Source: Parerythrobacter_A sp963799315 (GTDB lineage Bacteria > Pseudomonadota > Alphaproteobacteria > Sphingomonadales > Sphingomonadaceae). Taken from it: a DNA stretch of 64,000 bases. Below the pieces are notes generated by a model, which saw only the letters and a list, made by a program, of their open reading frames with translations, was not told the origin of the DNA and did not search any database. Shown piece after piece: positions 8,466 through 17,853 of the stretch. Location: positions 310,001 through 374,000 of the forward strand of contig CAWCWP010000002.1 of the NCBI GenBank assembly GCA_963799315.1, written 5' to 3'. Position numbers and translations under genes: made by a program. Every line of letters begins with the position of its first letter. Position 1 is the stretch's first letter.

Positions 8466-9479
8466 TCAAACCCCGTAATAATCGCGATACCATGCCACGA
8501 ACTGGCGAATGCCCTCGCGATAACCGGTCTGCGGCGCATAGCCGGTCAGGGATTTCAGCAAGTCGGCATTGGCCCATGTCGCGGGCACGTCGCCCTTTTG
8601 CATGTCCATCATGTTGCGCACCGCCTTGCGTCCGCATTCGGCTTCGATGGCTTCGATGAAATCGGTCAGCTTCACCTTGTCGCCATTGCCGATATTGACC
8701 ACGCGAAACGGCGCGACGGGCGACAGGCTGTCGCCTTCGGCAATGTCCTCGGCGCTGTCCGGCCGCACCGGCGGCGCGTCGATCAGCAGGCGAATGCCGC
8801 GCACCAGGTCGGTCACAAAGGTGAAATCGCGATACATCTCGCCGTGATTGTAGATGTCGATGGGCGTCCCCTCGAGGATACCCTTGGTGAACTTGAACAG
8901 CGCCATGTCGGGCCGCCCCCACGGGCCATAGACCGTGAAGAAGCGGAACATCGTCGTCGGCAGGTTCCACAGATGGGCATAGCTGTGGCCCATCGATTCG
9001 TTCGCCTTCTTGGTCGCAGCGTACAGCGTCATCGGCGTTTCCACCCGTTCCAGCTCGTCGAACGGCATTGCGGTGTTTGCGCCATAGACGCTGCTGGTGC
9101 TGGCCATCAGCAGGTGATCGACCGCCAGCTCGCGCGCGCATTCCATCACGTTGAACGTGCCGGTGATGTTGGCCTCGATATAGGCGCGCGGGTTTTCCAG
9201 GCTGTACCGCACACCCGCCTGCGCGGCGAGATGCACGATCACGTCGGGTGCGGCTTCGGTCACGACCCGCTGCAGCGTCTCGAAATCCTCCAGCATGCCG
9301 ACATGCGCGCTGAAATGTTCGTTCTGCAGCAGCATCTGGTGCCGCCGTTCCTTGATCCGCACATCGTAATAATCGGTCATCCCGTCATAGCCGACCACGC
9401 GAAACCCCTCCGCCAGCAGCAGGCGGGCGAGGTGGAAGCCGATGAAGCCGGCGGTGCCGGTGACGAAAACGGTGCGCAT
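8466..9479 (-). CDS. NAD-dependent nucleotide-sugar epimerase (UDP-glucuronate 4-epimerase-like)
   Basis: 337 residues from ATG 9479. Extended short-chain dehydrogenase fold: NAD-binding FVTGTAGFIGFH at residues 4-15, HLAAQAGVRYSLENP, catalytic serines in ASTSSVYG and catalytic YAATK. The segment DGMTDYYDVRIKERR resembles the CapI/LspL type that interconverts UDP-glucuronate and UDP-galacturonate. Because the upstream gene encodes a UDP-N-acetylhexosamine 6-dehydrogenase, the in vivo substrate could instead be the corresponding N-acetylated uronic acid. Both genes point to synthesis of an acidic surface polysaccharide. There are 34 bases between the two, so they probably form an operon. Confidence 0.88.
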   Translation of the reverse strand: MRTVFVTGTAGFIGFHLARLLLAEGFRVVGYDGMTDYYDVRIKERRHQMLLQNEHFSAHVGMLEDFETLQRVVTEAAPDVIVHLAAQAGVRYSLENPRAYIEANITGTFNVMECARELAVDHLLMASTSSVYGANTAMPFDELERVETPMTLYAATKKANESMGHSYAHLWNLPTTMFRFFTVYGPWGRPDMALFKFTKGILEGTPIDIYNHGEMYRDFTFVTDLVRGIRLLIDAPPVRPDSAEDIAEGDSLSPVAPFRVVNIGNGDKVKLTDFIEAIEAECGRKAVRNMMDMQKGDVPATWANADLLKSLTGYAPQTGYREGIRQFVAWYRDYYGV

Positions 9480-9513
9480 GGGGGGCGGGTGTATCGGCGT
9501 ATAGCGGGGCGGG

Positions 9514-10842
9514 CTAGAGTCGGCCGTCGCTGTCGCTGCGCGCGAACAGGCCCTTGGCATCGAACAGCACCGCGCCGGCCTTGCCATAGCGGCGAATGGC
9601 CTCCGCGCCCGTTTCCACGAACTGGCGATGGCCGACGGCGACCAGAATTGCGTCGTAGCTGCCGGGTTCGGGGTCGGTGTCCAGAACGGACAGGCCGAAC
9701 TCGCGCTCCGCATCGCGCGGGTCGACCCACGGATCGTGAACGTCGACCTGTGCACCGAATTCGGTGAAGCGCGCAATCACCCCCGCCACCTTGGAATTGC
9801 GCAGGTCGGGGCAGTTTTCCTTGAAGGCGAGGCCCATCACCAGAATGCGCGCATCGGCCACCGCGATGCGGCGTTTCAGCATCAGGTGGACGATACGGTC
9901 CGCCAGATAGGTGCCCATGGCATCGTTCACGCGGCGTCCGGCGAGGATCACTTCGGGATGGTGCCCGATCTGCTGCGCGCAGTGGGTGAGGTAATAGGGG
10001 TCCACGCCGATGCAGTGCCCGCCGACGAGTCCGGGACGGAACGGCAGGAAGTTCCACTTGGTTTCCGCTGCATCCAGCACTTCGCGGGTGTCGAGGCCCA
10101 GCTTGTCGAACAGGATCGCCAGTTCGTTGATAAGTGCGATGTTGAGATCGCGCTGGGTGTTCTCGATCACCTTGGCCGCTTCGGCCACTTCGATGCTGGG
10201 CGTCTTGTAAGTGCCGGCGGTGATGATCTCGGCATAGAGCGCGTCGACGGCGGCGGCGGCGGCGGGGGTCGAGCCGCTGGTGACCTTGACGATATCGGCA
10301 AGGCGGCGCGTCGCGTCACCCGGATTGATGCGTTCCGGGCTATAGCCGGTATAAAAGTGCCGGTTATGCGTCAGCCCGGACCATGCTTCGAGCAGCGGTA
10401 CGCACACATCGCGCGTCGCGCCGGGATAGACGGTCGATTCGAACACGACGACCGTACCATGCGCCGCTTCGCCCGCCGCAGCCATCGCCTTTCCGACCGT
10501 TTCGCACGCGCGTTCCAACGGCGACAGGTCCGGGCGGTTGGCAGCATCGATAGGTGTCGGCACGGTCACCACGAACACACCGCAACCGACAAGATCTGCG
10601 GCATCGCCGGAAACGGTAAGCCCCTGGGCATCGTTCAGTTCGTCCGCGCCGACTTCCAGCGTTTCGTCATGGCCGCGCGTCAGGTCCGCGATGCGTTGGG
10701 CGCGAGTGTCGAAACCGACCACGCTGCGATGCTGTGCAAAGGCGACGGCGGCGGGCAGGCCGACATAGCCCAGACCGATAATCCCCACCGCCTTGCCGGT
10801 CAGATCGATACGCGCCGGGCGCAGGAGGCGTTCGTGTTTCAT
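9514..10842 (-). CDS. UDP-N-acetylhexosamine 6-dehydrogenase (WbpA/TviB type)
   Basis: 442 residues. The N-terminal Rossmann domain has VGIIGLGYVGLP at about 18-29, the central domain has ESTVYPG and YSPERINPGD, and the catalytic cysteine lies in GGHCIGVDPYYL at about residue 271. The C-terminal domain contains GLAFKENCPDLRNSK. Lengths and motifs match the WbpA/TviB/VipA branch that oxidises UDP-GlcNAc or UDP-GalNAc to the uronic acid, rather than UDP-glucose dehydrogenase. It is upstream of an epimerase; the same operon layout is used to make aminouronic acids for capsules or O-antigens. Confidence 0.9.
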   Translation of the reverse strand: MKHERLLRPARIDLTGKAVGIIGLGYVGLPAAVAFAQHRSVVGFDTRAQRIADLTRGHDETLEVGADELNDAQGLTVSGDAADLVGCGVFVVTVPTPIDAANRPDLSPLERACETVGKAMAAAGEAAHGTVVVFESTVYPGATRDVCVPLLEAWSGLTHNRHFYTGYSPERINPGDATRRLADIVKVTSGSTPAAAAAVDALYAEIITAGTYKTPSIEVAEAAKVIENTQRDLNIALINELAILFDKLGLDTREVLDAAETKWNFLPFRPGLVGGHCIGVDPYYLTHCAQQIGHHPEVILAGRRVNDAMGTYLADRIVHLMLKRRIAVADARILVMGLAFKENCPDLRNSKVAGVIARFTEFGAQVDVHDPWVDPRDAEREFGLSVLDTDPEPGSYDAILVAVGHRQFVETGAEAIRRYGKAGAVLFDAKGLFARSDSDGRL

Positions 10843-10910
10843 GCCGCCACATCTAGATCGCGACGGTTAAGACACCCTCAACCACGCCGTCGCAATCGGC
10901 CGGCCTATGC

Positions 10911-11702
10911 TCAATCCAGCGTGATGTCGGGCGCGTCTTCCTGCTTCATGCCGACGGTGTGGTAGCCCGCATCGACATGATGCACTTCGCCCGTGACGCC
11001 GCTGGCGAGGTCGGAACACAGATAGAGGCCCGCTCCGCCGACATCGTCGATGGTGACGTTGCGGCGCAGCGGTGCGTTCGCCTCGTTCCAGCGCAGGATA
11101 TAGCGGAAATCGCCGATGCCGCTGGCGGCCAGCGTCTTGATCGGCCCGGCGCTGATCGCGTTCACGCGGATGCCGTCCGGCCCCAGATCGTTGGCAAGAT
11201 ATTGCACGCTGGTTTCCAGCGCGGCCTTGGCGACGCCCATCACGTTGTAATGCGGGATGACCTTTTCCGCGCCGTAATAGGTCAGCGTCACGATGCTGCC
11301 GCCGGGTTTCATCATGCGCGCCGCGCGCTGCGCCACCGCGACCAGCGAGTAGGCGGAGATGTTCATCGTCATCAGGAAATTGTCGAGGCTGGTATCGACA
11401 TATTTGCCGCGCAGCTCGTTCTTGTCCGAAAAGCCGATGGCGTGGACCACGAAATCCAGCGTGTCCCAGCGCGCCTTCAGCGTGTCGAACGCGTCGTCCA
11501 GCGCCGCCATGTCGGATACGTCGCACGGGAAGGTGAAATCCGACCCCAGCTGCGCCGCCAGCGGTTTCACCCGCTTCGCCAGCGCATCGCCCTGATAGGT
11601 AAAGGCCAGTTCCGCCCCCTGCGCCGCCAGTTGCTGCGCAATGCCCCAGGCGAGCGACTTGTCGTTTGCAAGGCCCATGATCAGGCCCCGCTTTCCTTGC
11701 AT
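10911..11702 (-). CDS. fabI: Enoyl-[acyl-carrier-protein] reductase (NADH)
   Basis: 263 residues from ATG 11702 (MQGKRGLIMGLANDKSLAWG). It reduces enoyl-ACP in the final step of fatty-acid elongation. FabI features: GLANDKSLAWGIA cofactor loop, FVVHAIGFSDKNEL, and the catalytic Tyr and Lys in TYYGAEKVIPHYNVMGVAK. The frame stays open upstream and would join the C-terminus of YihY in one polypeptide; I treat that as an artefact of a lost base, because a TGA in the next frame overlaps this ATG as TGATG. Homologs often start a few residues earlier (xxGLMxGKRG), so the start could be slightly upstream. Confidence 0.93.
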   Translation of the reverse strand: MQGKRGLIMGLANDKSLAWGIAQQLAAQGAELAFTYQGDALAKRVKPLAAQLGSDFTFPCDVSDMAALDDAFDTLKARWDTLDFVVHAIGFSDKNELRGKYVDTSLDNFLMTMNISAYSLVAVAQRAARMMKPGGSIVTLTYYGAEKVIPHYNVMGVAKAALETSVQYLANDLGPDGIRVNAISAGPIKTLAASGIGDFRYILRWNEANAPLRRNVTIDDVGGAGLYLCSDLASGVTGEVHHVDAGYHTVGMKQEDAPDITLD

Positions 11703-12741
11703 CAATCCGTCCGCGTATTCTGGTCGCTCACTGTCTCGCTCTGCTTCCTCGGCCAGTTCGTCCAGCGCTTCTTCCTCTTCGGGCGTCACCGCCAGCGCCG
11801 CATTCAGTTCGGCACCCAATACCACGCCCAGCCCGACCAGCCAGAAAAAGAACAGCGCGATCATCATGCCCGCCAGCGCGCCATAGGTCAGGTCGTAGCG
11901 TGAAGAAATTGCGCAGCACCGGCGGCATGGCGATGGTAACGGCGACCCACCACAGCGTGATCAGCAGCGCGCCGGGCCATTTGGGATAGCGCCGCCGCGC
12001 GGTAATCGCCCGGCGTCAGCGTGTAGAACAGCAGGTAGATCGAACCGAACAGCCCCAGCGCGGGCACGATGCGGCTGATATTGAGCTGCGCCAGCAGATC
12101 GTTGAATTGCGGGAAATAGGCAGTGATGACCTGCTGCGCCGCGCCGATCATCACTTGCGCGACCAGACTCAGCATCAGCAGCACCACCGCCACGATGATG
12201 ATGGCGGTGGAGATCAGGCGATAGCGCCAGAAGGCCAGCGTCGCCTCTGTACCATAGGCGCGGCGCAGGATGTCGCGGATGGTCTCGATCAGGCTGCCCA
12301 CGGTCCACAGGCCGAAGGCCCCGCCCGCCCATAACAGCCAGCCGCTGCGCGCGTCGATCACGTCGCGCGCCACCGGTTCGATCACATTGCCGACGATGGG
12401 CGGCAGGGCGAACAGCACCGCATCGATCATCGCGGCCCGGTCGCTTTCTTCGCCGATGGCGGAGAAGATCGCCGCGCCGGTGATGAAGAGCGGGAAGATC
12501 GCCAGCATCGCCATGTAGGCCAGGTTGCCGGCATGGATGAAGCCGTCGTTCCAGGTGCCGACCAGCGTTTTCTGCGTGGTGCGCCAGATGCGGGTGCCGG
12601 GGCCGAGCCGACGGCTGAGGCGCTTGCGTGATGCGGGTATCCGTGCGCCGCTGCTCTGGCGACGGCGGCGGATCCGCCGCTGTTCGGGATCGGGATGCGC
12701 GTCGGCCGTCGGGTCGGGCAGCGTGCCCTCTTGTGGTGTCA
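11702..12741 (-). CDS. YihY/BrkB family membrane protein, split by indels
   Basis: About 345 codons over three frames. The N-terminal part (basic leader, then TWNDGFIHAGNLAYMAMLAIFPLF, TVGSLIETIRDILRRAYG and several hydrophobic segments) runs to about 12000. The frame then shifts near 11995 and again near 11900, after which FFFWLVGLGVVLGAELNAAL follows. This is the classic six-helix YihY (UPF0761) pattern; the family was once called ribonuclease BN, but its function is unsettled. The start appears to be a CTG overlapping the dnaJ TGA, or a miscalled ATG. The likely stop is a TGA overlapping the fabI ATG. The intact coding on both sides of each break suggests sequence errors rather than a dead gene. 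Confidence 0.8.
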
Positions 12742-13714
12742 GACGTTGAGCCCTTCGCGAACATTGCGGGCATCCTGCCACCCGTCGAGCCGCTTGGCCA
12801 GTTCCGCCAGCGCACCGGCATCGTCGGGCAGCTGGATTTCCAGCGTCACCAGCTGGTCGCCGCGGCCTCGCCGCCTTGGTGGAAAAGCCCTTGCCCTTCA
12901 GCCGCATGACCGTGCCGCCATCGGTGCCGGGCTTGATCGTCAGCATCACCGCGCCATCGACGGTGGGGCACTTTCACTCGCGCGCCGTCCACCGCCTCGT
13001 CCAGCGTGATCGGCAGGTCCAGCCGCACATCGTCGCCGTCGCGGCGGAAATACGCGTGGCGGTCGATGGACGAGCGTCACGATGCCGTCTCCGGCGCCGC
13101 CGGGGCCGCGCTCGCCCTTGCCCTTCAGCCGCATCTGCGTGCCGTCTTCGAGCCCGGCGGGCAGTTTCAGGTCGATGGTCTTGCCGTCGCGACAGCGTGA
13201 TGCGCTGGTCCGCGCGCGTGGCGGCATCGGTGAACGGCACGCGCAGGCGGTAGCCGATATCGGCACCCTTGCGCGGCGGCGGCTGGCGGGCCGCCTGCGC
13301 CGCCAAATCCGGCCGGGCCGCCGCGCCGCGCGCCGCCGCCGAACAGCCCTTCGAAAATATCGCCGAGGTCGACGTCCTGCGCCGAAGCCCTTGTTGGCCG
13401 CCGAAACCGCCCGGCTCGCCGCCGCGCGCCGCGCCGCCGCCGCCGAAACCGCCGCCCATCCGCCGCCCATGCCGCCGAACGGGTTGGCCGGATTGCCGTC
13501 GCCATCGATTTCGCCCCGGTCGAACTGCGCGCGCTTGTCCTTGTCGGACAGCAGGTCATAGGCCTGCGTCACCTTGCAGAACCGCTCGGACGCCTTGGGA
13601 TTGTCCTTGTTGCGGTCCGGATGCAGTTCCTTGGCGAGCTTGCGATAGGCGCTCTTGATGTCCTTTTCGGTGGCGGTGCGCGGCAACGCCAAGGGTCTGG
13701 TAGGGATCGGCCAT
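12739..13714 (-). CDS. DnaJ/CbpA-type co-chaperone, split by many indels
   Basis: From ATG 13714 the product begins MADPYQTLGV and, after one extra base near 13688, continues with the J domain (KDIKSAYRKLAKELHPDRNKDN, containing the HPD that stimulates DnaK ATPase). A Gly/Phe-rich linker and a CTDII-like region follow (DGKTIDLKLPAGLEDGTQMR, repeated as MLTIKPGTDGGTVMRLKGKG), ending GWQDARNVREGLNV. There is no zinc-finger domain, so this is a CbpA-like class. I count about eight frame changes, roughly at 13688, 13455, 13390, 13330, 13200, 13060, 12975 and 12860. Such density in an otherwise conserved gene points to poor sequence here. It diverges from pdxH. Confidence 0.82.
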
Positions 13715-13892
13715 GGTCGTAGGTAGCTAGGTGCAGCGGGGATGGGGCGCAAGTCGCGTGGGCACGCGGACCGGTCGCGGGCTTTCCTACAGATGGCGGC
13801 TGGGGTAGGCCGGGGGCATGAAAGAAACCTGCTTCCTCCGCCCCGCTCGCATCGCTTTGCAATCCGCTGCTGCTGCGTTGAAAAGTTTTGCC

Positions 13893-13925
13893 CCTGGACT
13901 GTGTAACACCCGGTCCATGTCTCCG
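13893..13925 (+). promoter_or_regulatory. 33-base element upstream of pdxH, duplicated upstream of lhr
   Basis: The segment begins CCTGGACTGTGTAACACCCG and continues with GTCCATGTCTCCG. It recurs on the minus strand at 52939-52907 with a single mismatch (T to A at the eighth base). Inside are a TGGAC...GTCCA inverted repeat, 13 bases apart, and a near-palindromic GTGTAACAC. It ends about 20 bases before the pdxH ATG. The position and symmetry suggest an operator, promoter or 5' leader element, or a small dispersed repeat. Its function is unknown. Confidence 0.6.
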
Positions 13926-13944
13926 ATTTGTGCGGGTTTGCGGC

Positions 13945-14567
13945 ATGGGTGAGAACATGACCGAAACCGGCAGCGAAATCCCCGACACCGATCCGTTCGC
14001 GCTGTTCGACGCCTGGTTTGCCGAGGCCGAGAAAGGCGAGCCGAACGATCCCAATGCCATGGCGCTGGCCACCGCGACGCCGGACGGCGCGCCATCGGTG
14101 CGCATGGTGCTGCTGAAGGGGCACGGCGACGATACCGGCTTCACGTTCTACACCAACGCGCACAGCCGCAAGGGCGAGGAAATCCGCGAGAACATGCAGG
14201 CCGCGCTGCTGTTCCACTGGAAGAGCCTGCGACCGGCAGGTCCGGATCGAAGGGCCGTTGCGCGAAGTCAGCGCGGCACAGGCCGACACCTATTTCCATT
14301 CCCGCGCCCGCGACTCGCAGCTCGGCTCCGCCGCATCGGACCAGTCGCGCCCGCTGGCCAGCCGCGCGCAATATGAGGAACGCATCGCCGCGCTCGCCGA
14401 AGCGCATCCCGAGGGCGACATTCCGCGCCCGCGCGCACTGGACCGGCTTTACGGCTCGAGGCCGCAGCGCATGGAGTTCTGGCATGGACCGGCCCAACCG
14501 CCTGCACGACCGCCGCCTGTTCAGCCGCGATGTGAAGGGCTGGCATTCCAGCCTGCTGTTCCCGTGA
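13945..14567 (+). CDS. pdxH: Pyridoxamine 5'-phosphate oxidase, split by indels
   Basis: Reads MGENMTETGSEIPDTDPFAL (ATG 13945, or ATG 13957) through ALATATPDGAPSVRMVLLKG, FTFYTNAHSRKGEEI, ALLFHWKSLR, then VSAAQADTYFHSRARDSQLG, ASDQSRP, RMEFWHG and finally NRLHDRRLFSRD to LLFP. These are the FMN- and substrate-binding motifs of PdxH in the right order and a total length (about 207 codons) right for the family. It oxidises pyridoxine or pyridoxamine phosphate to pyridoxal phosphate. Frame changes occur near 14237 (an extra C), twice near 14430-14455 and near 14487. I regard these as sequence errors. Confidence 0.85.
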
Positions 14568-14580
14568 CGCCGCAAAGCGC

Positions 14581-15566
14581 ATGGCTGATGCACGGCTCCC
14601 ACTCCCTTGGCGCGCACGATGCCAACCGCGCGCATCTGACGCGCGGTGCGGCGCTGGCCTCGATCAGCGGTCGCGGTGGTGCTGGTCGCGCTGAAACTGT
14701 GGGCAAGTGCCACCACCGATTCGACCGCCATGCTCGGCAGCCTGGCCGACAGCGCGCTGGACCTGGTCGCCAGCCTCGCCACGCTGGTCGGCGGTGTGGA
14801 TCGCGGCGCAGCCCGCCGATGCCGAACACCGGTTTGGCCACGGCAAGGCCGAAGTCGCTCGCCGCCATGTTCCAGGTGATGCTGATTGCGCTGAGCGCGG
14901 CGGCCATCGGCTACGCCGCCATCGGCCAGCTGCTGACGGGCGCGCGGACGCAAGGCGGCGGAAGGCGGCATCGCGGTGTCGCTCGTCGCCATCGCGCCAC
15001 GCTGGGCCTGCTGGCGTGGCAGCGCATCGTCATCGCGCGCACCGGCTCGGTCGCGATCCGGGCCGATCATGTGCATTACCAGTCCGACCTGCTGCTGAAC
15101 GTCGCGGTGATCGCGGCGCTGGCGCTGGACCAGTATGCCGGGTTCGGCCGGGCCGATCCGCTGTTCGGACTGGCCATCGCGGCGTGGCTGGCATGGGGCG
15201 CATGGCGCGCGGCGAGCGAGGCGGTGGACCATCTGATGGACCGCGAATGGCCCGACGACAAACGCCAGCGGTTCGTGGAACGCGCTGCCCGCCATCCGGA
15301 GCTGAACAATCTGCACGACCTGCGCACCCGCACCAGCGGCACGCGCGATTTCGTGCAGTTCCACGTCGATATGCCGCCAAGCATGACGGTGGAGGAAGCG
15401 CATGACATTATCGAGCGGGTCGAGGCGGACCTGACGAAAGCCTTCCCGCGCATGGAGCTGCTGATCCATATCGATCCCGCAGGCCATGTCGACGAACCGG
15501 GCAATCCGCTGGTCGAGACCGACGAGTTTGCCCAATGTCCGAAACGCTCCGGAGAACGACAAATGA
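14581..15566 (+). CDS. Cation diffusion facilitator (CDF) transporter, split by indels
   Basis: About 328 codons. Segments recognised in order: AHDANRAHLTRGAALASIS, VALKLWASATTDSTAMLGSLADSALDLVASLATLVG (the membrane helix with the metal-binding SxxxSxxD pattern), AEHRFGHGKAE, a run of hydrophobic helices, IRADHVHYQSDLLLN with the second metal-site HxxxD, and a soluble C-terminal domain (HDLRTRTSGTRDFVQFHVDM...MELLIHIDPAGH). This is the FieF/ZitB layout for exporting Zn, Fe or Mn. Frame changes lie near 14665, 14800, 14852, 14955 and 14990, and probably one before the TGA that overlaps the phzF ATG as ATGA. Confidence 0.85.
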
Positions 15567-16361
15567 CCGTCCTGCCCTATTGGCATGTCGATGCCTTTGC
15601 CGATGCGCCCTTCACGGGGAACCAGGCGGCGGTGATGCCGCTGGAGGCGTGGCTGCCCGACGATGTGCTGCAGGCCATCGCGGAGGAGAACAATTTTGCC
15701 GAGACCGCCTTCACCGTGCCCGACGCGAGCGGCGAAGCGGATTACGAGCTGCGCTGGTTCACGCCATCGTCCGAAGTGCGGCTGTGCGGCCATGCGACGC
15801 TGGCGAGCGGGCATGTGCTGCTGGGGCGCGACGGCGGCGATTCGCTCCGGTTCCGGACGCGGCGCGCGGGTGTGCTTCACGTGAAACATTCCGATGGGGG
15901 CTATGCGCTCGGCCTGCCCGCAATCCGCACCGAACAGGGCATGAACCATGCTGCGTCCGCGCTACTGGGCGTCGTGCCGCAGGAGGTCTGGGCCAATGCC
16001 GATGGCTACGAGATCTACCTGTTCCATGACGAGGCCACAGTGCGCGGCCTGACGCCCGATATTCGCGGGCTGGAGAAGTTGGGGAATATCCAGTTCATCG
16101 CTACCGCACCGGGCGAGGACACCGACGTCGTCAGCCGCGTGTTCGTGCCCGGCGGCGGGGTGGACGAGGACAGCGTGACCGGCTCCGCCCATGCGGTGCT
16201 GACGCCGTTCTGGGCGGAGCGGTTGGGCCGCAAATCGCTTTACCGCGCATCAGGCGTCAAAACGGGGCGGCGACCTGACCTGCGAATTGCGTGGCGATCA
16301 GGCGTGGCTGGGCGGACCGTGCGTGACCGTGGTGGAGGGGACGTTCAGGCTGCCGGACTAG
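15563..16361 (+). CDS. PhzF family isomerase/epimerase, one frameshift
   Basis: From ATG 15563: YWHVDAFADAPFTGNQAAVM, AIAEENNFAETAFTVP (with the conserved catalytic glutamate of PhzF proteins), LRWFTPSSEVRLCGHATLA and VFVPGGGVDEDSVTGSAHA. An extra T in the TTT near 16240 shifts the frame; correcting it gives ASKRGGDLTCELRGDQAWLG to RLPD and the TAG at 16359. Total about 265 residues, normal for the family. Substrates of these isomerases are varied and cannot be assigned here. The stop shares a CTAG with the stop of the convergent serine hydrolase. Confidence 0.88.
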
Positions 16362-17497
16362 TCTTCGGGAATGGGATAAAGCGCCAGCACGTCGGCCATG
16401 CGCTCCAGCACCACGCGGCGCTGATTCGCATCCGAATGGCCCAGCCGCACCACCGTCACCCGCTGTTCGGGCGAGACGATAGCATATTGGCCCATGTGCC
16501 CGATCATCGCGAAGACCGAATGCGCCGCCCGCCCCGGAAACAGCGGATGGTCGTCCGCTCCGGTGTCCATCGGGCGGTTGAGCCAGGTTTGCAGGCCGTA
16601 GATCGGGCTGGCGGGGCTGGGCGTCACCATCGCCTCCACGAAAGCGCGGGGCAGAAGCTGGCTGCCGCGATAGGAGCCCTTGTTGCGCAGGAATTCGGCA
16701 AACCTCGCCCAGTCGCGCGCCGTGGCATGCATCAGGCTGCCGCCGACCAGCGTGCCGTTGGCGTCGTATTCGGCCACCGCCGATGCCATGCCCAGCGGTT
16801 CGAAGATACGCGCTTTCAGGTAGCCGTCCACAGCGGCACGGCGCGTTTCGGGGTCGTCCGAATCGGTCAGCACCCGCGCCGCGATATCGGCCAGGATGAC
16901 GGTGGTGGCGCTGGAATATTCGAACTGCTCGCCGGGTTCCGCCTCCAGCGGCTGCGTCTCGGCCCAGCGCGACATATCGTCGCGCCCGTCGAGGAACAGC
17001 ATGCGCGGGGTGCTGCTGTCCTGCGGCGGGTCGCCCGCCTCGGTATGGTCCAGCCCGCTGCGCATCTGCAGCAGGTGCCGCACGGTGATGGGGCCACGCG
17101 GATCGCCGGGGCGGCGCCATGCGGGGATCGGCGCCGGATCGTCCAGCGCCAGCCGTCCGTCGGCGATGAGCATGCCGATCATCGCGGCGGTTACGGTCTT
17201 GGCCATCGACCAGCTGATATGCCTGGTGTCGGCGTCGTAGCCCCCGGCATGCCGCTCCGCCGCAACGGTGCCATTATGCATCACGATCACCGCGCGGGTC
17301 TCGCCGATACCGGGCGCGGTGAACAGCGCATCGACGGCCCGCGCAACGTCTTCGGTCGGCGCGCCGGGATCGTCCGTCACGGCATCCAGCGCGGCCTGGC
17401 TGAGTGGTGGCGGCCCGGCGGGCGCTTCGGCGCAGGCGCTAAGCACTGGCAGCATGGCCGCTGCGGCAATAAGGGGGAAGCGAAGACGGTCGGGCAT
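16358..17497 (-). CDS. Serine hydrolase, beta-lactamase family lipoprotein
   Basis: 379 residues from ATG 17497. An N-terminal lipobox (PVLSAC) suggests a lipid-anchored protein. The class C beta-lactamase/esterase fold is shown by ISWSMAKTVTAAMIGML (catalytic SxxK), RHLLQMRSGLDH, and YSSATTVILADI (YxN-like position occupied by YSS). This is the Pfam 'Beta-lactamase' group, whose members are mostly esterases or peptidases, so antibiotic resistance should not be inferred. Its TAG overlaps the phzF stop on the other strand within one CTAG. It diverges from the next small gene with only 29 bases between the starts. Confidence 0.9.
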   Translation of the reverse strand: MPDRLRFPLIAAAAMLPVLSACAEAPAGPPPLSQAALDAVTDDPGAPTEDVARAVDALFTAPGIGETRAVIVMHNGTVAAERHAGGYDADTRHISWSMAKTVTAAMIGMLIADGRLALDDPAPIPAWRRPGDPRGPITVRHLLQMRSGLDHTEAGDPPQDSSTPRMLFLDGRDDMSRWAETQPLEAEPGEQFEYSSATTVILADIAARVLTDSDDPETRRAAVDGYLKARIFEPLGMASAVAEYDANGTLVGGSLMHATARDWARFAEFLRNKGSYRGSQLLPRAFVEAMVTPSPASPIYGLQTWLNRPMDTGADDHPLFPGRAAHSVFAMIGHMGQYAIVSPEQRVTVVRLGHSDANQRRVVLERMADVLALYPIPED

Positions 17498-17526
17498 GGG
17501 CAGACCGATGGGCAAGGACACGCGCT

Positions 17527-17853
17527 TTGGCAACACGCAAGAAACGGTTCGGAACGGTGCTGGCGTTCGTCGCCGTGCTGCTGGTGGCAGGCGCGGCCTA
17601 TGTCGTGGTGACGGCAGGCGGTTCCGCGCGCACGGCGACCGCCTATATGGCGCATGTCGGCTGCTCGTGCCGCTACATTGCGGGCCGCGATCTCGACAGT
17701 TGCGAGACGGACCGGCTGTCGGGCATGGAGCTGGTGGGATTGAGCGATGATGATGACGCGCAGAGCGTCACCGCCCGCTTCCCCATGCTGGCGAGCGATA
17801 CCGCCACCTATCGCAAAGGCTATGGCTGCGTGCTGGAGACCTGGTCCGAGTAA
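17527..17853 (+). CDS. Small membrane-anchored Cys-rich protein, unknown function
   Basis: 108 residues from a TTG start at 17527; no ATG or GTG suits. One membrane segment (residues about 9-31, TVLAFVAVLLVAGAAYVVV) is followed by a periplasmic domain with GCSCRYIAGRDLDSC and GYGCVLE, four cysteines in all. I do not recognise a family. It diverges from the serine hydrolase by 29 bases, so the two probably share a control region. Its last 34 bases overlap the 3' end of the convergent mnmA. Confidence 0.7.
   Translation: MATRKKRFGTVLAFVAVLLVAGAAYVVVTAGGSARTATAYMAHVGCSCRYIAGRDLDSCETDRLSGMELVGLSDDDDAQSVTARFPMLASDTATYRKGYGCVLETWSE

Noticed and set aside
10911..11867. A YihY-FabI fusion protein
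   Set aside because: The joined frame lacks a stop only because of an indel; a TGA in the adjacent frame overlaps the fabI ATG, and fabI has a complete N-terminus.
12760..13714. dnaJ as a true pseudogene
   Set aside because: All segments between the indels keep family-specific sequence and purifying patterns; the damage level in neighbouring essential genes points to sequence error.
16358..17497. Antibiotic-resistance beta-lactamase
   Set aside because: The protein belongs to the broad beta-lactamase-fold esterase/peptidase group; lipoprotein signal and lack of class C-specific motifs do not support resistance.
14258..17611. A 1117-codon plus-strand open frame that would fuse PdxH, CDF, PhzF and antisense sequence of the serine hydrolase
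   Set aside because: It results from frame changes that remove stops; each piece aligns to a separate known protein with its own start and end.
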